A DNA stretch of 22,738 nt from Deltaproteobacteria bacterium (GTDB lineage Bacteria; Desulfobacterota; Desulfobulbia; Desulfobulbales; BM004): assembly GCA_020346205.1 (NCBI GenBank), contig CP070776.1:1494088-1516825 (forward strand), given 5' to 3'. The notes under the pieces are model-generated. The model did no database searches. It had not been told where the DNA came from and was given only the letters and a program-made list of their open reading frames with translations. This document shows, one piece after another, positions 1 through 8,524 of the stretch; the stretch's first letter is position 1; each line of letters starts with the position of its first letter. A program made the translations under genes and the position numbers.

Positions 1-64
1 TGGAAAATCAATTTCATTCAACATCCAACATTCAACAATGATTTATTTATAGAGGGAGTTTGCA

Positions 65-2269
65 ATGTCGAAAATCATCTGTTCAGCTGCCATTAGAGGA
101 GCCCACAAAATTGTGGACATGGCCGAAGAATCGTATGAGGAAGCATTAAAGAAGTATGGAGCGGACCAGGAGGTTTCCTTTCCCAACACCGCCTACTTCC
201 TGCCGATCATCTACAGTATGCTCGGCTACAAAGTAGAAAAAATCGGTGACATGAAGGATATCTTCCAGGAATGCCGCATTCTTTTACCGGACCTGGTAAC
301 TGATGATCTCTGGCTTCCTTATCTGGCGCCTGCACTGGACGCCGGTATGGCCACCTTTTTCGCAGAGGAAATGTACGAATCTATCCGTTACTTGAATGAA
401 CCAAATTTCTATACCAAAACAGAGGATCCCACAGCAGACAATATATGGCTCGGTGCTGCCGATGACCTTATCTTCCGTAAGCGTGGTGTAGAATTTGTTG
501 ACGGTACTGCTCCTGGCTTTGCGGCCATCATGGGTGCTCCACCGGATAAAGAGGTGGCGAGCAAGATTGCCCTTGAACTGCAGGAAAAAAATCTCTACAT
601 CTTCATGCATGATCATTCTGACGGCATCCGCATGGCAGAACAGTTGATTGATAATGATGTACAGATCGGCTGGAACACCAGGCTTGTGCCATTCGGGCCC
701 AGCTATACCACGGCTGTCTTTGCTATTGGTTTTGCCTGCCGTGTTGCCATGGCTTTTGGAGGTGTTAAGCCCGGTGACTTCAGAGGCAACCTGATCTACA
801 ACAAGGACAGGACCTTTGCCTTTGTCATGGCTTTTGGCCCGGTCAGCGACGAATGGTATGCCAATGCAGCCGGAGCTATCAACTGGGGCTTCCCGACCAT
901 ATCTGATTACGATATTCCGGAAGTTCTGCCCACAGGTATCTGCACTTACGAACATGTTGTAAGCCAGGTGCCCCATGAAGAAATTGTCCAGAAAGCCATT
1001 GAGGTCCGCGGCCTGAAAGTATCGGTAACCAAGATTGATATACCGCTTTCATTTGGTCCAGCCTTTGAGGGCGAGCGAATCAGAAAAGACGACCTGTTCA
1101 TGGAAATGGGCGGCGGCCGGACCACCGGTGTTGAAGTCCTGGTATCCAAGGAAATGGACGAGGTTGAAGACGGCCTGGTGACCATTGACGGACCTGATAT
1201 GTCAGATATTGAAGCAGGCCAGAACCTGCCCATCTCCATCCTTGTTGAAGTTGCCGGCCGCGAGATGCAGTCCGACTTTGAACCCATCCTGGAAAGGCAG
1301 TTCCATCACCTGATTAACTATGTCCAGGGCATCATGCATATCGGCCAGCGTAACATCATGTGGATCAGGATAGGCAAGGCTGCGGTTGAAAAAGGCTTCT
1401 CACTTAAAGATATCGGCAAGGTGCTGCACGGTAAACTGCACCAGGAATTCGGGGCTATTCTCGATAAGGTTCAGGTAAAAATTTCCACCCTGCAGGAAAA
1501 TGTCGATGAGGTTGTCGAACTGGCCAAGGGAGTCTACGAAGATCGTGACAAACGCCTTGGCGACATGACGGATGAGACCGAAGAGGTCTTCTACTCCTGC
1601 ACTCTGTGCCAGTCATTTGCCCCGAGCCACGTCTGCGTTATCACCCCGGAACGGGTCGGTATGTGCGGTGCGTATAACTGGCTTGACGGCAAGGCATCTT
1701 ACCAGATCAACCCCACCGGTCCTAACCAGCCTATTGATAAAGGAGACTGTACCGATCCAACAAATGGTTATTTCACCGGTATTAATGATTTTGTCAATCA
1801 GGCATCCCGCGGTGCGGTTCCCGAGGTCAGCTGCTATTCACTGATGAATAACCCGATGACCGCCTGCGGCTGCTTTGAGGCAATTGCTGCCATGCTGCCC
1901 CAATGTAACGGTATCATGGTTGTTAACCGCGACTATATGGGTATGACTCCAAGCGGCATGAAGTTCACCACCCTGGCCGGTATGGCTGGTGGCGGTATGC
2001 AGACTCCTGGTTTTATGGGCGTCAGTAAACACTTCCTGACCAGCAAAAAACTGTTCCTGGCTGAAGGCGGCCTGAAAAGACTTGTCTGGATTCCTAAAAT
2101 TCTCAAAGAGGAGATCAAGGACAAGCTTATGGAGCGCTGCAAGGAAGAGGGCATGCCGGAACTCTTTGATATGATCGCCACAGAAGAGCAGGGCGAGACA
2201 GAGGAAGAGATCCTCAAGTTCCTGAAAGAGAAAGGTCATCCTGCTCTTGAAATGGAAACTGCTGTTTAA
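65..2269 (+). CDS. acsB: Acetyl-CoA synthase (CODH/ACS beta subunit)
   Basis: This 734-residue protein matches the bacterial AcsB length of about 730. It joins a methyl group from the corrinoid protein, CO and coenzyme A into acetyl-CoA in the cytoplasm, in the Wood-Ljungdahl pathway. The A-cluster ligands are all visible: C512, C515, C524 and C534 in SCTLCQSF and VGMCG, then the C601-G602-C603 motif whose two cysteines hold the proximal and distal nickel. Their spacing is exactly that of the Moorella enzyme, shifted by six residues. The N-terminal domain that docks on CO dehydrogenase is present, so this is the bacterial rather than the short archaeal form. ATG at 65 follows a GAGGGAG ribosome site. 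acsC lies 54 bases downstream. The CO dehydrogenase gene (acsA) is not in the window and may lie upstream. Identification is very secure. Confidence 0.98.
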   Translation: MSKIICSAAIRGAHKIVDMAEESYEEALKKYGADQEVSFPNTAYFLPIIYSMLGYKVEKIGDMKDIFQECRILLPDLVTDDLWLPYLAPALDAGMATFFAEEMYESIRYLNEPNFYTKTEDPTADNIWLGAADDLIFRKRGVEFVDGTAPGFAAIMGAPPDKEVASKIALELQEKNLYIFMHDHSDGIRMAEQLIDNDVQIGWNTRLVPFGPSYTTAVFAIGFACRVAMAFGGVKPGDFRGNLIYNKDRTFAFVMAFGPVSDEWYANAAGAINWGFPTISDYDIPEVLPTGICTYEHVVSQVPHEEIVQKAIEVRGLKVSVTKIDIPLSFGPAFEGERIRKDDLFMEMGGGRTTGVEVLVSKEMDEVEDGLVTIDGPDMSDIEAGQNLPISILVEVAGREMQSDFEPILERQFHHLINYVQGIMHIGQRNIMWIRIGKAAVEKGFSLKDIGKVLHGKLHQEFGAILDKVQVKISTLQENVDEVVELAKGVYEDRDKRLGDMTDETEEVFYSCTLCQSFAPSHVCVITPERVGMCGAYNWLDGKASYQINPTGPNQPIDKGDCTDPTNGYFTGINDFVNQASRGAVPEVSCYSLMNNPMTACGCFEAIAAMLPQCNGIMVVNRDYMGMTPSGMKFTTLAGMAGGGMQTPGFMGVSKHFLTSKKLFLAEGGLKRLVWIPKILKEEIKDKLMERCKEEGMPELFDMIATEEQGETEEEILKFLKEKGHPALEMETAV

Positions 2270-2323
2270 TTAACAATATAAAACCAAGATACAATCTTTG
2301 TTTATACAACTGGAGGAAACGAG

Positions 2324-3679
2324 ATGGCATTAACTGGTATACAGATTCTCAAAATGCTGCCTAAGACCAACTGCGGTGAATGCGGTATACCGACCTGCCT
2401 GGCATTTGGTATGAAAGTGGCAGCCGGACAGATAGAAATCGGCGAATGTCCTTATGTGAGCGATGAGGTGAAAGAAACCATCGGTGAGGCTTCCGCACCA
2501 CCTATCCGTACAATCAAGATCGGTGGCGGTGAAACTGCTACGACAACTGGCGGTGAAACCTGCCTGTACAGACATGACAGGCGCTTCGAGAATCCTACCG
2601 GACTTTGCGTACAGGTAACCACCGACATGAGCGATGCTGATGTTGACGGCCGGATAGACCGTTTCAACAATATCAGGATCGAAAGGGTAGGTGTGATTAT
2701 GAAGGCTGATCTCATTGCCGTTAAGGACACTAAAGGTGATGAGGGTGCCTTTACCGGGCTTGTCCAGAAAGTGCTCGATAATTCCTCTGATGCCAATCTT
2801 ATCCTGATGACCGACAATGCTGACACCATGGCAGCTGGAGCCAAGGCCTGCGGCGATCGTAAACCGCTGCTCTATGGTGCTAACAAAGATAACCGTGAGG
2901 CCATGGGCAACCTGGCCAAGGAACTTGATTGTCCTCTTGCTGTGGTCGGCTCCAACCTTGACGAAACAGTTGAGATAGCCGATGCCCTGATCAACGACGG
3001 CTTAAAGGACCTGGTAATTGACACCGGAGCCAGGACCATTCGTGCTGCCTATGAAGACAATATTGTTGCAAGGCGAGCAGCAATCAACAAAAAATTCAAG
3101 CCACTCGGGTTTCCGACCATCACATTTCCATGCGAAATAACCGACGATCCACTCATGGAAGCCATGGTGGCATCTGTACTGGTTGCCAAATACGCTGGCA
3201 TTGTAGTTCTCTCCGATCTGCAGGGTGATACTCTTTTCCCGATCCTGCTTGAAAGGTTAAACATCTTTACAGATCCTCAGAGACCCATGGTGGTTAAAGA
3301 GGATATCTACCCGCTCGGCGGACCGGATGAGAATTCTCCTGTAATGATCACCTGTAACTTCTCACTCACCTACTTTATTGTTTCTGGTGAGATTGAAGGC
3401 AGCAAGGTTCCTTCCTGGCTGCTGATAAAAGATACGGAAGGTCTTTCAGTTCTTACAGCCTGGGCGGCCGGTAAATTCGGCGCAGATCTTATTGCCCAAT
3501 TTATCAACAAGTCAGGAATCGCAGACAAGGTTAAGCACCGCGAACTGATCATTCCTGGATATCTAGCCACCATTAAGGGTGAACTTGAAGAGGAACTTCC
3601 GGACTGGACCATTACCATTGGCCCAAGGGAAGCAGGCCACATGCCTGCCTTCCTTAAGGAATGGAAAGTAGCAGCTTAA
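2324..3679 (+). CDS. acsC: Corrinoid iron-sulfur protein, large (gamma) subunit
   Basis: This 451-residue protein is the large subunit of the corrinoid iron-sulfur protein, which carries the methyl group from methyltetrahydrofolate to the A-cluster of AcsB. The N-terminal [4Fe-4S] domain shows C17, C20, C25 and C42 in the typical NCGECGIPTC arrangement. It is followed by a TIM-barrel region and a C-terminal cobalamin-binding domain around TEGLSVLTAWAAGKF and the IGPREAGHMPAF end. ATG at 2324 has a GGAGG ribosome site eight bases upstream. It follows acsB closely and is presumably co-transcribed. The partner small subunit (acsD) and the methyltransferase (acsE) are not downstream, where hdrA and mvhD stand instead, so they must be encoded elsewhere. 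Family assignment is secure. Confidence 0.97.
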   Translation: MALTGIQILKMLPKTNCGECGIPTCLAFGMKVAAGQIEIGECPYVSDEVKETIGEASAPPIRTIKIGGGETATTTGGETCLYRHDRRFENPTGLCVQVTTDMSDADVDGRIDRFNNIRIERVGVIMKADLIAVKDTKGDEGAFTGLVQKVLDNSSDANLILMTDNADTMAAGAKACGDRKPLLYGANKDNREAMGNLAKELDCPLAVVGSNLDETVEIADALINDGLKDLVIDTGARTIRAAYEDNIVARRAAINKKFKPLGFPTITFPCEITDDPLMEAMVASVLVAKYAGIVVLSDLQGDTLFPILLERLNIFTDPQRPMVVKEDIYPLGGPDENSPVMITCNFSLTYFIVSGEIEGSKVPSWLLIKDTEGLSVLTAWAAGKFGADLIAQFINKSGIADKVKHRELIIPGYLATIKGELEEELPDWTITIGPREAGHMPAFLKEWKVAA

Positions 3680-3698
3680 ATCACTTCCAAAATGTAAG

Positions 3699-3715
3699 AC
3701 CGGCATTTGGCCGGT
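3699..3715 (+). other. Hairpin between acsC and hdrA
   Basis: ACCGGC (3699-3704) and GCCGGT (3710-3715) form a perfect six-pair stem with a five-base loop, 20 bases after the acsC stop. It is followed by ATAAAACC and not by a T tract, so it is not a standard terminator. It could be an RNA processing or stability element that sets different levels for the acs and hdr parts of the operon. Its function is not shown. Confidence 0.4.
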
Positions 3716-3754
3716 ATAAAACCATAGAACCAGTTAGAGTAATTGGAGAAAGTT

Positions 3755-6700
3755 ATGGCTAAAGCAAAAAAGAGCAGGGAAGGGACAGTTATGGTCCTTG
3801 GCGGAGGTATCGCCGGGGTCCAGGCAGCTCTTGACCTGACTGATTTGGGGTACTACGTCTACCTGGTTGAGAAATCTCCTGCCATCGGCGGGGTAATGGC
3901 TCAACTGGACAAGACCTTCCCAACCAACGACTGCTCGCTCTGAATCCTGGCGCCCAAGTTGGTTGAGGCCGGTCGGTCTCCAAATATCGAAATTCTCACA
4001 AATGCTGATCTGCTTTCCCTGAAGGGGAAACCAGGTAAATTCAAAGCTGACATAGAGCAACGTCCACGCTATATCATTGCTGAAGACTGTACAGCTTGCG
4101 GGCTCTGTACCACATATTGCCCGAGGCACCAGGTGGATGATTATAATGAAGGGTTGAACATCACCCGTCCAATCCACATTGATTATCCCCAGGCAGTTCC
4201 GGCAACGTACTATATTGATCCGCGCAGTTGTTTGCATCTTACCCATGAAACCTGCCAGATCTGTGTGCCTGTCTGCCAGAGCAAGGCTATTGATTTCAGC
4301 CAGGAGTCAGAAAAAAGAACTCTGGAAGTTGGTGCAGTCATCATGTCTCCGGGTTTTGGCCGTATTTCTGAAGAAACACTTGCCAAATACAGCTATGGAA
4401 AGCATCCTGACGTGGTGACCAGTGTTGAATTTGAAAGGCTTTTAAACCCATCCGGTCCTTTTTCCGGTGAGGTGAAGACTCTTTCTGATAACCGGCACCC
4501 GCACAAGATTGCTTTCATTCAATGTGTCGGCTCCCGTGATATCGGTTGCGACAACGGCTATTGCTCTTCAGTTTGCTGTATGTATGCAATAAAAGAAGCC
4601 ATGGTTGCCAAGGAACATGATCCGGAAGCAGATATAACTGTTTACTACATGGATATCCGCACCCAGGGTAAGGACTTTGATGCTGCCCAGAAACGTGCTG
4701 AGGATAAAGGTATAAAGTTCGTACGGGCAAAAGTAGCTGATGTAATGCCATGGGGCGATCATCTGCGATTGACCTATTCCACTCTGGACGGCAAACACAG
4801 CTTCTTGCCTTATGACATGGTCGTCCTTTCCGTTGGTCTGGAATCACCTCCGGATGCCGAAAAGCTTGCTGACATGGCCGGTTTTAAACTCAATAAATAT
4901 AACTTCTGCGATACAGATACCTTTGCGCCCCTTGCTACCAGCAAAGAAGGGATCTATGTTGCCGGAGCTTTCAATGGCCCCATGGATATTCCTGAGTCCG
5001 TCACCCAGTCAAGTGGTGCTGCCAGCATCGCGTCCGGACTCATTAAAAAACAGCGCGGCAAAGGAATTGTCCATAAGTCATATCCCGATGAAAAAGATAT
5101 CGGCGACGAAGTACGCATCGGCGTTTTTGTCTGCCATTGCGGCATCAATATCGGTTCAGTTGTTGATGTACCGGACGTAAGTAACTATGCCGGCGATATG
5201 GACGGGGTTGTTTACTATACTGAAAGCCTTTACAGCTGCTCCCAGGATGCCCAGGAAGTCCTTAAGGATAAGATAAAGGAACATGATTTAAACAGAGTGG
5301 TAATTGCTGCCTGCTCACCCAGGACCCATGAGCCGCTGTTCCAGGAAACTCTTAAGGACGCAGGCCTGAACCGTTCTCTCTTTGAAATGGTCAATATCAG
5401 GGATCAATGTTCCTGGGTACATGCCAATGAACCCGATGCAGCCACCGACAAGTCTAAGGACCTGGTGCGCATGGCTGTGGCCAAGGCCAGACATATTCAA
5501 CCTCTGCCGGAACAGACTGTGCCGGTTAATAAAACCGGACTTGTTCTTGGAGGCGGTATTGGCGGTATGACTGCAGCATTAAACTTGGCAGACCAGGGTT
5601 TCAACTGCTTCCTGCTTGAAAAAGAGGGCAGCCTTGGTGGCAACTATAAGGAGTTGGCACATACACAGAAACTCATTGACCAAATCAAAAAGAATAAGCT
5701 TGTTACTGTTTATACCAATGCAGGATTGGCACAGACCAGTGGTTTTGTTGGGAACTTTTCCTCGGTTATTGCAACCGGAAAAGGAGCCAAGGCTAAGGAA
5801 ATAACCCTGGATCACGGTGTCATCATTATTGCTACCGGTGCCCATGAGCACAGGCCTGAAACAGTTCTTGACAATAAAATTAAATATTCCAAGAAAATGG
5901 TCACCCAGAGTGAACTTGCTGTGCAGCTCGAAGGAAAAGGCAAGAAACGTGCTCCTGATTCAGTTGTTATGGTCCAGTGTGCCGGATCCCGCGGAGATGA
6001 CCTTAATTACTGTTCCAAGACCTGCTGCACCACAGCTGTTGAAAATGCTCTCAAGGTCAAAGAGATTAATCCGGACTCCCAGGTTGTAATGCTCTACAGG
6101 GATATCAGGACTTACGGATATGCTGAGGATCTCTATCAGGAAGCCCGTCAGCAAGGTGTTCTTTTTATACCTTATGAGATGGACAATAAGCCCACAATAG
6201 CCGAGAAGGGCGGCAAAGTTACTGTCTCCTTCTATGACCCGATTCTGCAGGATGATGTTACCATGAACCCTCAGATGGTTGCTCTAAGTGTCGGCATGGT
6301 GCCTGAAGAGACCGATACCCTCAGCAAACTGCTGAAGGTGCCTGTAACCGCTGACAGTTTCTTCCTGGAGGCGCATGTTAAGCTGCGCCCCGTTGAGCTG
6401 CCAGTGGACGGGGTTTATGTCTGCGGCCTGGCCCATTCACCGAAACCGATCAACGAAATCATAGCCCAGTCCCAGGCTGCCTCTGCAAAAGCGGCCATGC
6501 CACTGGTCAAAGGCTATGTCACAGTTGATCCTATCGTTTCAAATGTCGATAAGAGTACCTGTATCGGCTGTAAGCTCTGCACCAGCCTCTGTCCTTATCA
6601 GGCAATCCAGATGGTTAAGGATGAGAACAACAGGCCCAAAGCTGAAACCATTGTAGCTTCATGTAAAGCATGTGGAATCTGTGCATCTCACTGCCCGACT

Positions 6701-6799
6701 TTTGCTATCTCCATGGGCGGTTTTACCAACGAACAGCTCACTTCACAAATTGAAGCATTTGGTAAAGAGATAAAAGAAAAAGAAACTGAGGCAGCGTAA
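3755..6799 (+). CDS. hdrA: Selenocysteine-containing HdrA-like flavin/iron-sulfur protein, tandem long form
   Basis: Read through the TGA at 3941-3943, this is a 1014-residue HdrA with selenocysteine at position 63 in TNDCSL-U-ILAPK, where relatives carry cysteine. HdrA is the FAD-binding electron-bifurcating subunit of heterodisulfide reductase-type complexes. Order of parts: FAD site GGGIAG (16-21), Sec63, an inserted ferredoxin domain (C112, C115, C118, C122 and C159, C167, C170, C174), the rest of the first HdrA unit, a linker with [10 protein letters not shown], a second FAD site near residue 599 (LGGGIGGM), and a C-terminal two-cluster ferredoxin (cysteines about 936-946 and 970-980). 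The second unit has no Cys/Sec motif. ATG at 3755 is preferred over the upstream TTG at 3743, because GGAG at 3745-3748 is correctly spaced for it. It lies between acsC and mvhD and probably moves electrons between hydrogen or NADH, ferredoxin and the methyl branch. The partner is inferred. Confidence 0.93.
3963..3982 (+). promoter_or_regulatory. Candidate bacterial SECIS element of hdrA
   Basis: Downstream of the in-frame TGA (3941-3943), GAGGCC (3965-3970) pairs with GGTCTC (3975-3980), including one G-U pair. They enclose the loop GGTC at 3971-3974. The loop starts 28 bases after the TGA, inside the usual bacterial window. A GGUC loop is also what the E. coli fdhF SECIS carries. An alternative nearer hairpin (CTGGC 3947-3951 with GCCGG 3968-3972) is possible. 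Structure seen by eye, not folded by program. Confidence 0.65.
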
Positions 6800-6859
6800 A
6801 TTTGGTGTCATAAGGCGGCTTCAAGTGCATCATTTATAACAATGATTAAAGGATAGAAA

Positions 6860-7723
6860 ATGAGCAAGGAAGAGTACAACCCGAAGATTCTGGGATTTCT
6901 GTGCAACTGGTGCTGTTATGCCGCAGCTGATGCTGCGGGTGTTTCTCGTTACCAGTATCCACCCAACCTGCGGACGATCAGGGTGATGTGCACCGGTCGG
7001 ATTGATCCAGCCTTTGTACTGCGCGGCTTTGTAGAAGGTGCCGACGGTATCTTCTCCGGTGGCTGACAACTGGGCGAATGTCATTACCAGGTCGGTAATT
7101 ACGATGCAATGGGAATGAATGCCTTGGTTATTAATGTTCTTAAGGAAATTGGCATTAATCCAGATAGATTTTCGCTTCAGTGGGCCTCGGCAGCAGAAGC
7201 CCCCCGCTTTGTTAAGCTTATCACCGAGTTTACCGGTAAGGTCAAAGAATTGGGTCCATTGGGTGAGTCTGAAGGTATTGAACCTGAAGAATTGAAAATA
7301 AGGCTGGATAAGGCTCTGGAAGCCGTTAGCAGCCGTAAGGTGAGAATGGTCTTTGGTAACACTACTAAATCTATCCGCAAAGAGGGCATCTTTACCCAGG
7401 AATATATCAGCGGTGTTATTGAAGAAAAACTCACCAAGGCTATAACAGGAGCACTTACGGCAGAACCCAAAGAAGACAAGCCTGAACCTAAAAAGGTAAC
7501 TGCTAAAACCAAACCGGCAGCCAAGGCTAAAGAAGTTCCCAAGAAAAAAGCTGAAGCCAAGGCTAAACCGGCGGCAAAGAAAACAGCCAAAAAGCCTGCT
7601 GCAAAAGCAAAGAAAGCGGCTCCTAAAAAAGCTGCTGCAAAAAAAGCAGCACCATCTAAGAAAAAGACTGCTACTAAAAAAGCCACTGCCAAAAAGAAAA
7701 CCGCAGCAAAGAAAAAGAAGTAA
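6860..7723 (+). CDS. mvhD: Selenocysteine-containing MvhD-like iron-sulfur protein with histone H1-like tail
   Basis: Read through the TGA at 7064-7066, this gives 287 residues with selenocysteine 69 in [15 protein letters not shown], the site where MvhD/FlpD proteins have the first cysteine of a conserved pair. MvhD carries a [2Fe-2S] cluster and passes electrons from a hydrogenase or other donor to HdrA, which fits the hdrA gene 60 bases upstream. Other visible cysteines are C15, C18, C19, C44 and C74. The family core of about 140 residues ends near residue 140. A predicted helical stretch (about 141-195) follows, then about 85 residues (203-287) made almost only of Lys, Ala, Pro and Thr, like bacterial histone H1 or AlgP tails. 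The start ATG at 6860 has AAAGGAT upstream. A terminator follows, so this is the last gene of the operon. The core assignment is strong; the role of the tail is unknown. Confidence 0.92.
7079..7103 (+). promoter_or_regulatory. Candidate bacterial SECIS element of mvhD
   Basis: Downstream of the TGA at 7064-7066, ATTACC (7083-7088) pairs perfectly with GGTAAT (7094-7099) around loop AGGTC (7089-7093). After one C/T mismatch the stem continues for three more pairs (7079-7081 with 7101-7103, the outermost T-G). The loop begins 23 bases after the TGA. The GGTC in the loop is shared with the hdrA hairpin and with the E. coli fdhF SECIS. Confidence 0.75.
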
Positions 7724-7749
7724 TTATTTTTTAAAAATAGTTTTTCAAG

Positions 7750-7794
7750 AACCCCGCTTTCCTGTATCAAGGAACAGCGGGGTTTCTGTTTTTT
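7750..7794 (+). terminator. Intrinsic terminator of the acs-hdr operon
   Basis: AACCCCGCT (7750-7758) pairs with AGCGGGGTT (7776-7784), and an inner TTCC/GGAA pairing (7759-7762 with 7771-7774) extends the stem across a one-base bulge. The stem is followed by TCTGTTTTTT. Position, 26 bases after the mvhD stop, fits the end of the acsB-mvhD transcript. Confidence 0.88.
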
Positions 7795-7899
7795 AGTTTA
7801 CAGCACAGCTTTTCACTAATTATACTGTTGTATGAATTTTTACAGTTTATAATCTTCAGTTAATAACATCTTTCTACTCTTCAAATTAACTCGTACTAT

Positions 7900-8496
7900 A
7901 TGGCTAATATGGTATTTCCTTCTTACAATCTAAAAATGCCCGAATGGGTTGAAGGCTGTATTTCATTCCCGGAAAAAAACTTTCTGAAAACTGAAGATCG
8001 AATGCAGTTGGCAATTGAACTGGCTGCACAAAATATCAAACATGAAGGCGGTCCATTTGGAGCCGCAATTTTTGAATGTAACACAGGAAAACTAATAGCT
8101 CCCGGGATCAATCTTGTCCTGCAGTCAGACTGTTCGGTCGTGCACGCCGAAATTGTTGCTATCATTCTTGCCCAACAGAAACTAGCTACCTTTGACCTGA
8201 GTGCTGAAGGTGTGCCAGACTGTGAACTTGTCACGACTACAGAACCTTGTGCCATGTGCTTAGGTGCCATTCCCTGGTCCGGAATCAGCAGTTTAGTCTG
8301 TGGCGCCAGAGATGAAGATGCAAGAGGCATTGGCTTTGATGAGGGTGACAAACCAGACAATTGGATACAAAATCTTCAATCCCGTTCAATTTCTGTTACA
8401 CGAGATATACTCAGATATGAGGCGAAAGCAGTTTTACAGCAATATGTTGATGAAGGTGGGATTATCTATAATGGTAGATCACAGGTGACAAAGTAA
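7900..8496 (+). CDS. Nucleoside deaminase of the cytidine/guanine deaminase superfamily
   Basis: This 198-residue protein is a zinc-dependent deaminase: H82-A-E84 gives one zinc ligand and the proton-shuttling glutamate, and C117-A-M-C120 gives the other two ligands. The sequences GGPFGAAIF and TTEPCAMCLGAIPWSGI resemble guanine deaminase (GuaD-like) and related nucleoside deaminases more than tRNA adenosine deaminase TadA, which is shorter. The substrate cannot be fixed from the sequence; guanine, cytosine or a related purine is possible. No clear ribosome site precedes ATG 7900, and ATG 7909 or 7936 are alternative starts, so the N-terminus is uncertain. It stands alone after the operon terminator, 28 bases before the TM2 gene, and no purine pathway neighbour is present. 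Confidence 0.85.
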   Translation: MANMVFPSYNLKMPEWVEGCISFPEKNFLKTEDRMQLAIELAAQNIKHEGGPFGAAIFECNTGKLIAPGINLVLQSDCSVVHAEIVAIILAQQKLATFDLSAEGVPDCELVTTTEPCAMCLGAIPWSGISSLVCGARDEDARGIGFDEGDKPDNWIQNLQSRSISVTRDILRYEAKAVLQQYVDEGGIIYNGRSQVTK

Positions 8497-8524
8497 TTGT
8501 TTTCCAGGCAGGGCAGAGGAAAAA

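Noticed and set aside
1..64. Repeated CAACATT-like words before acsB as an operator or CRISPR-like repeat
   Set aside because: Only two or three short imperfect copies are seen and the window starts here, so nothing can be concluded.
284..976. 230-residue open frame on the minus strand
   Set aside because: It lies wholly antisense to acsB, has no family features, and disappears as a gene candidate once acsB is accepted.
3743..3754. TTG start four codons before the hdrA ATG
   Set aside because: The GGAG at 3745-3748 lies inside this extension and is rightly spaced for ATG 3755.
3941..3943. TGA read as a nonsense mutation making hdrA a pseudogene
   Set aside because: The frame is perfect on both sides, the codon sits at a conserved Cys, a SECIS-like hairpin follows, and the neighbouring mvhD shows the same arrangement.
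7177..7770. 197-residue minus-strand frame rich in Phe and Ala
   Set aside because: It is the reverse reading of the Lys/Ala codons of the MvhD tail; the hydrophobic composition is a mirror of AAA/GCN codons.
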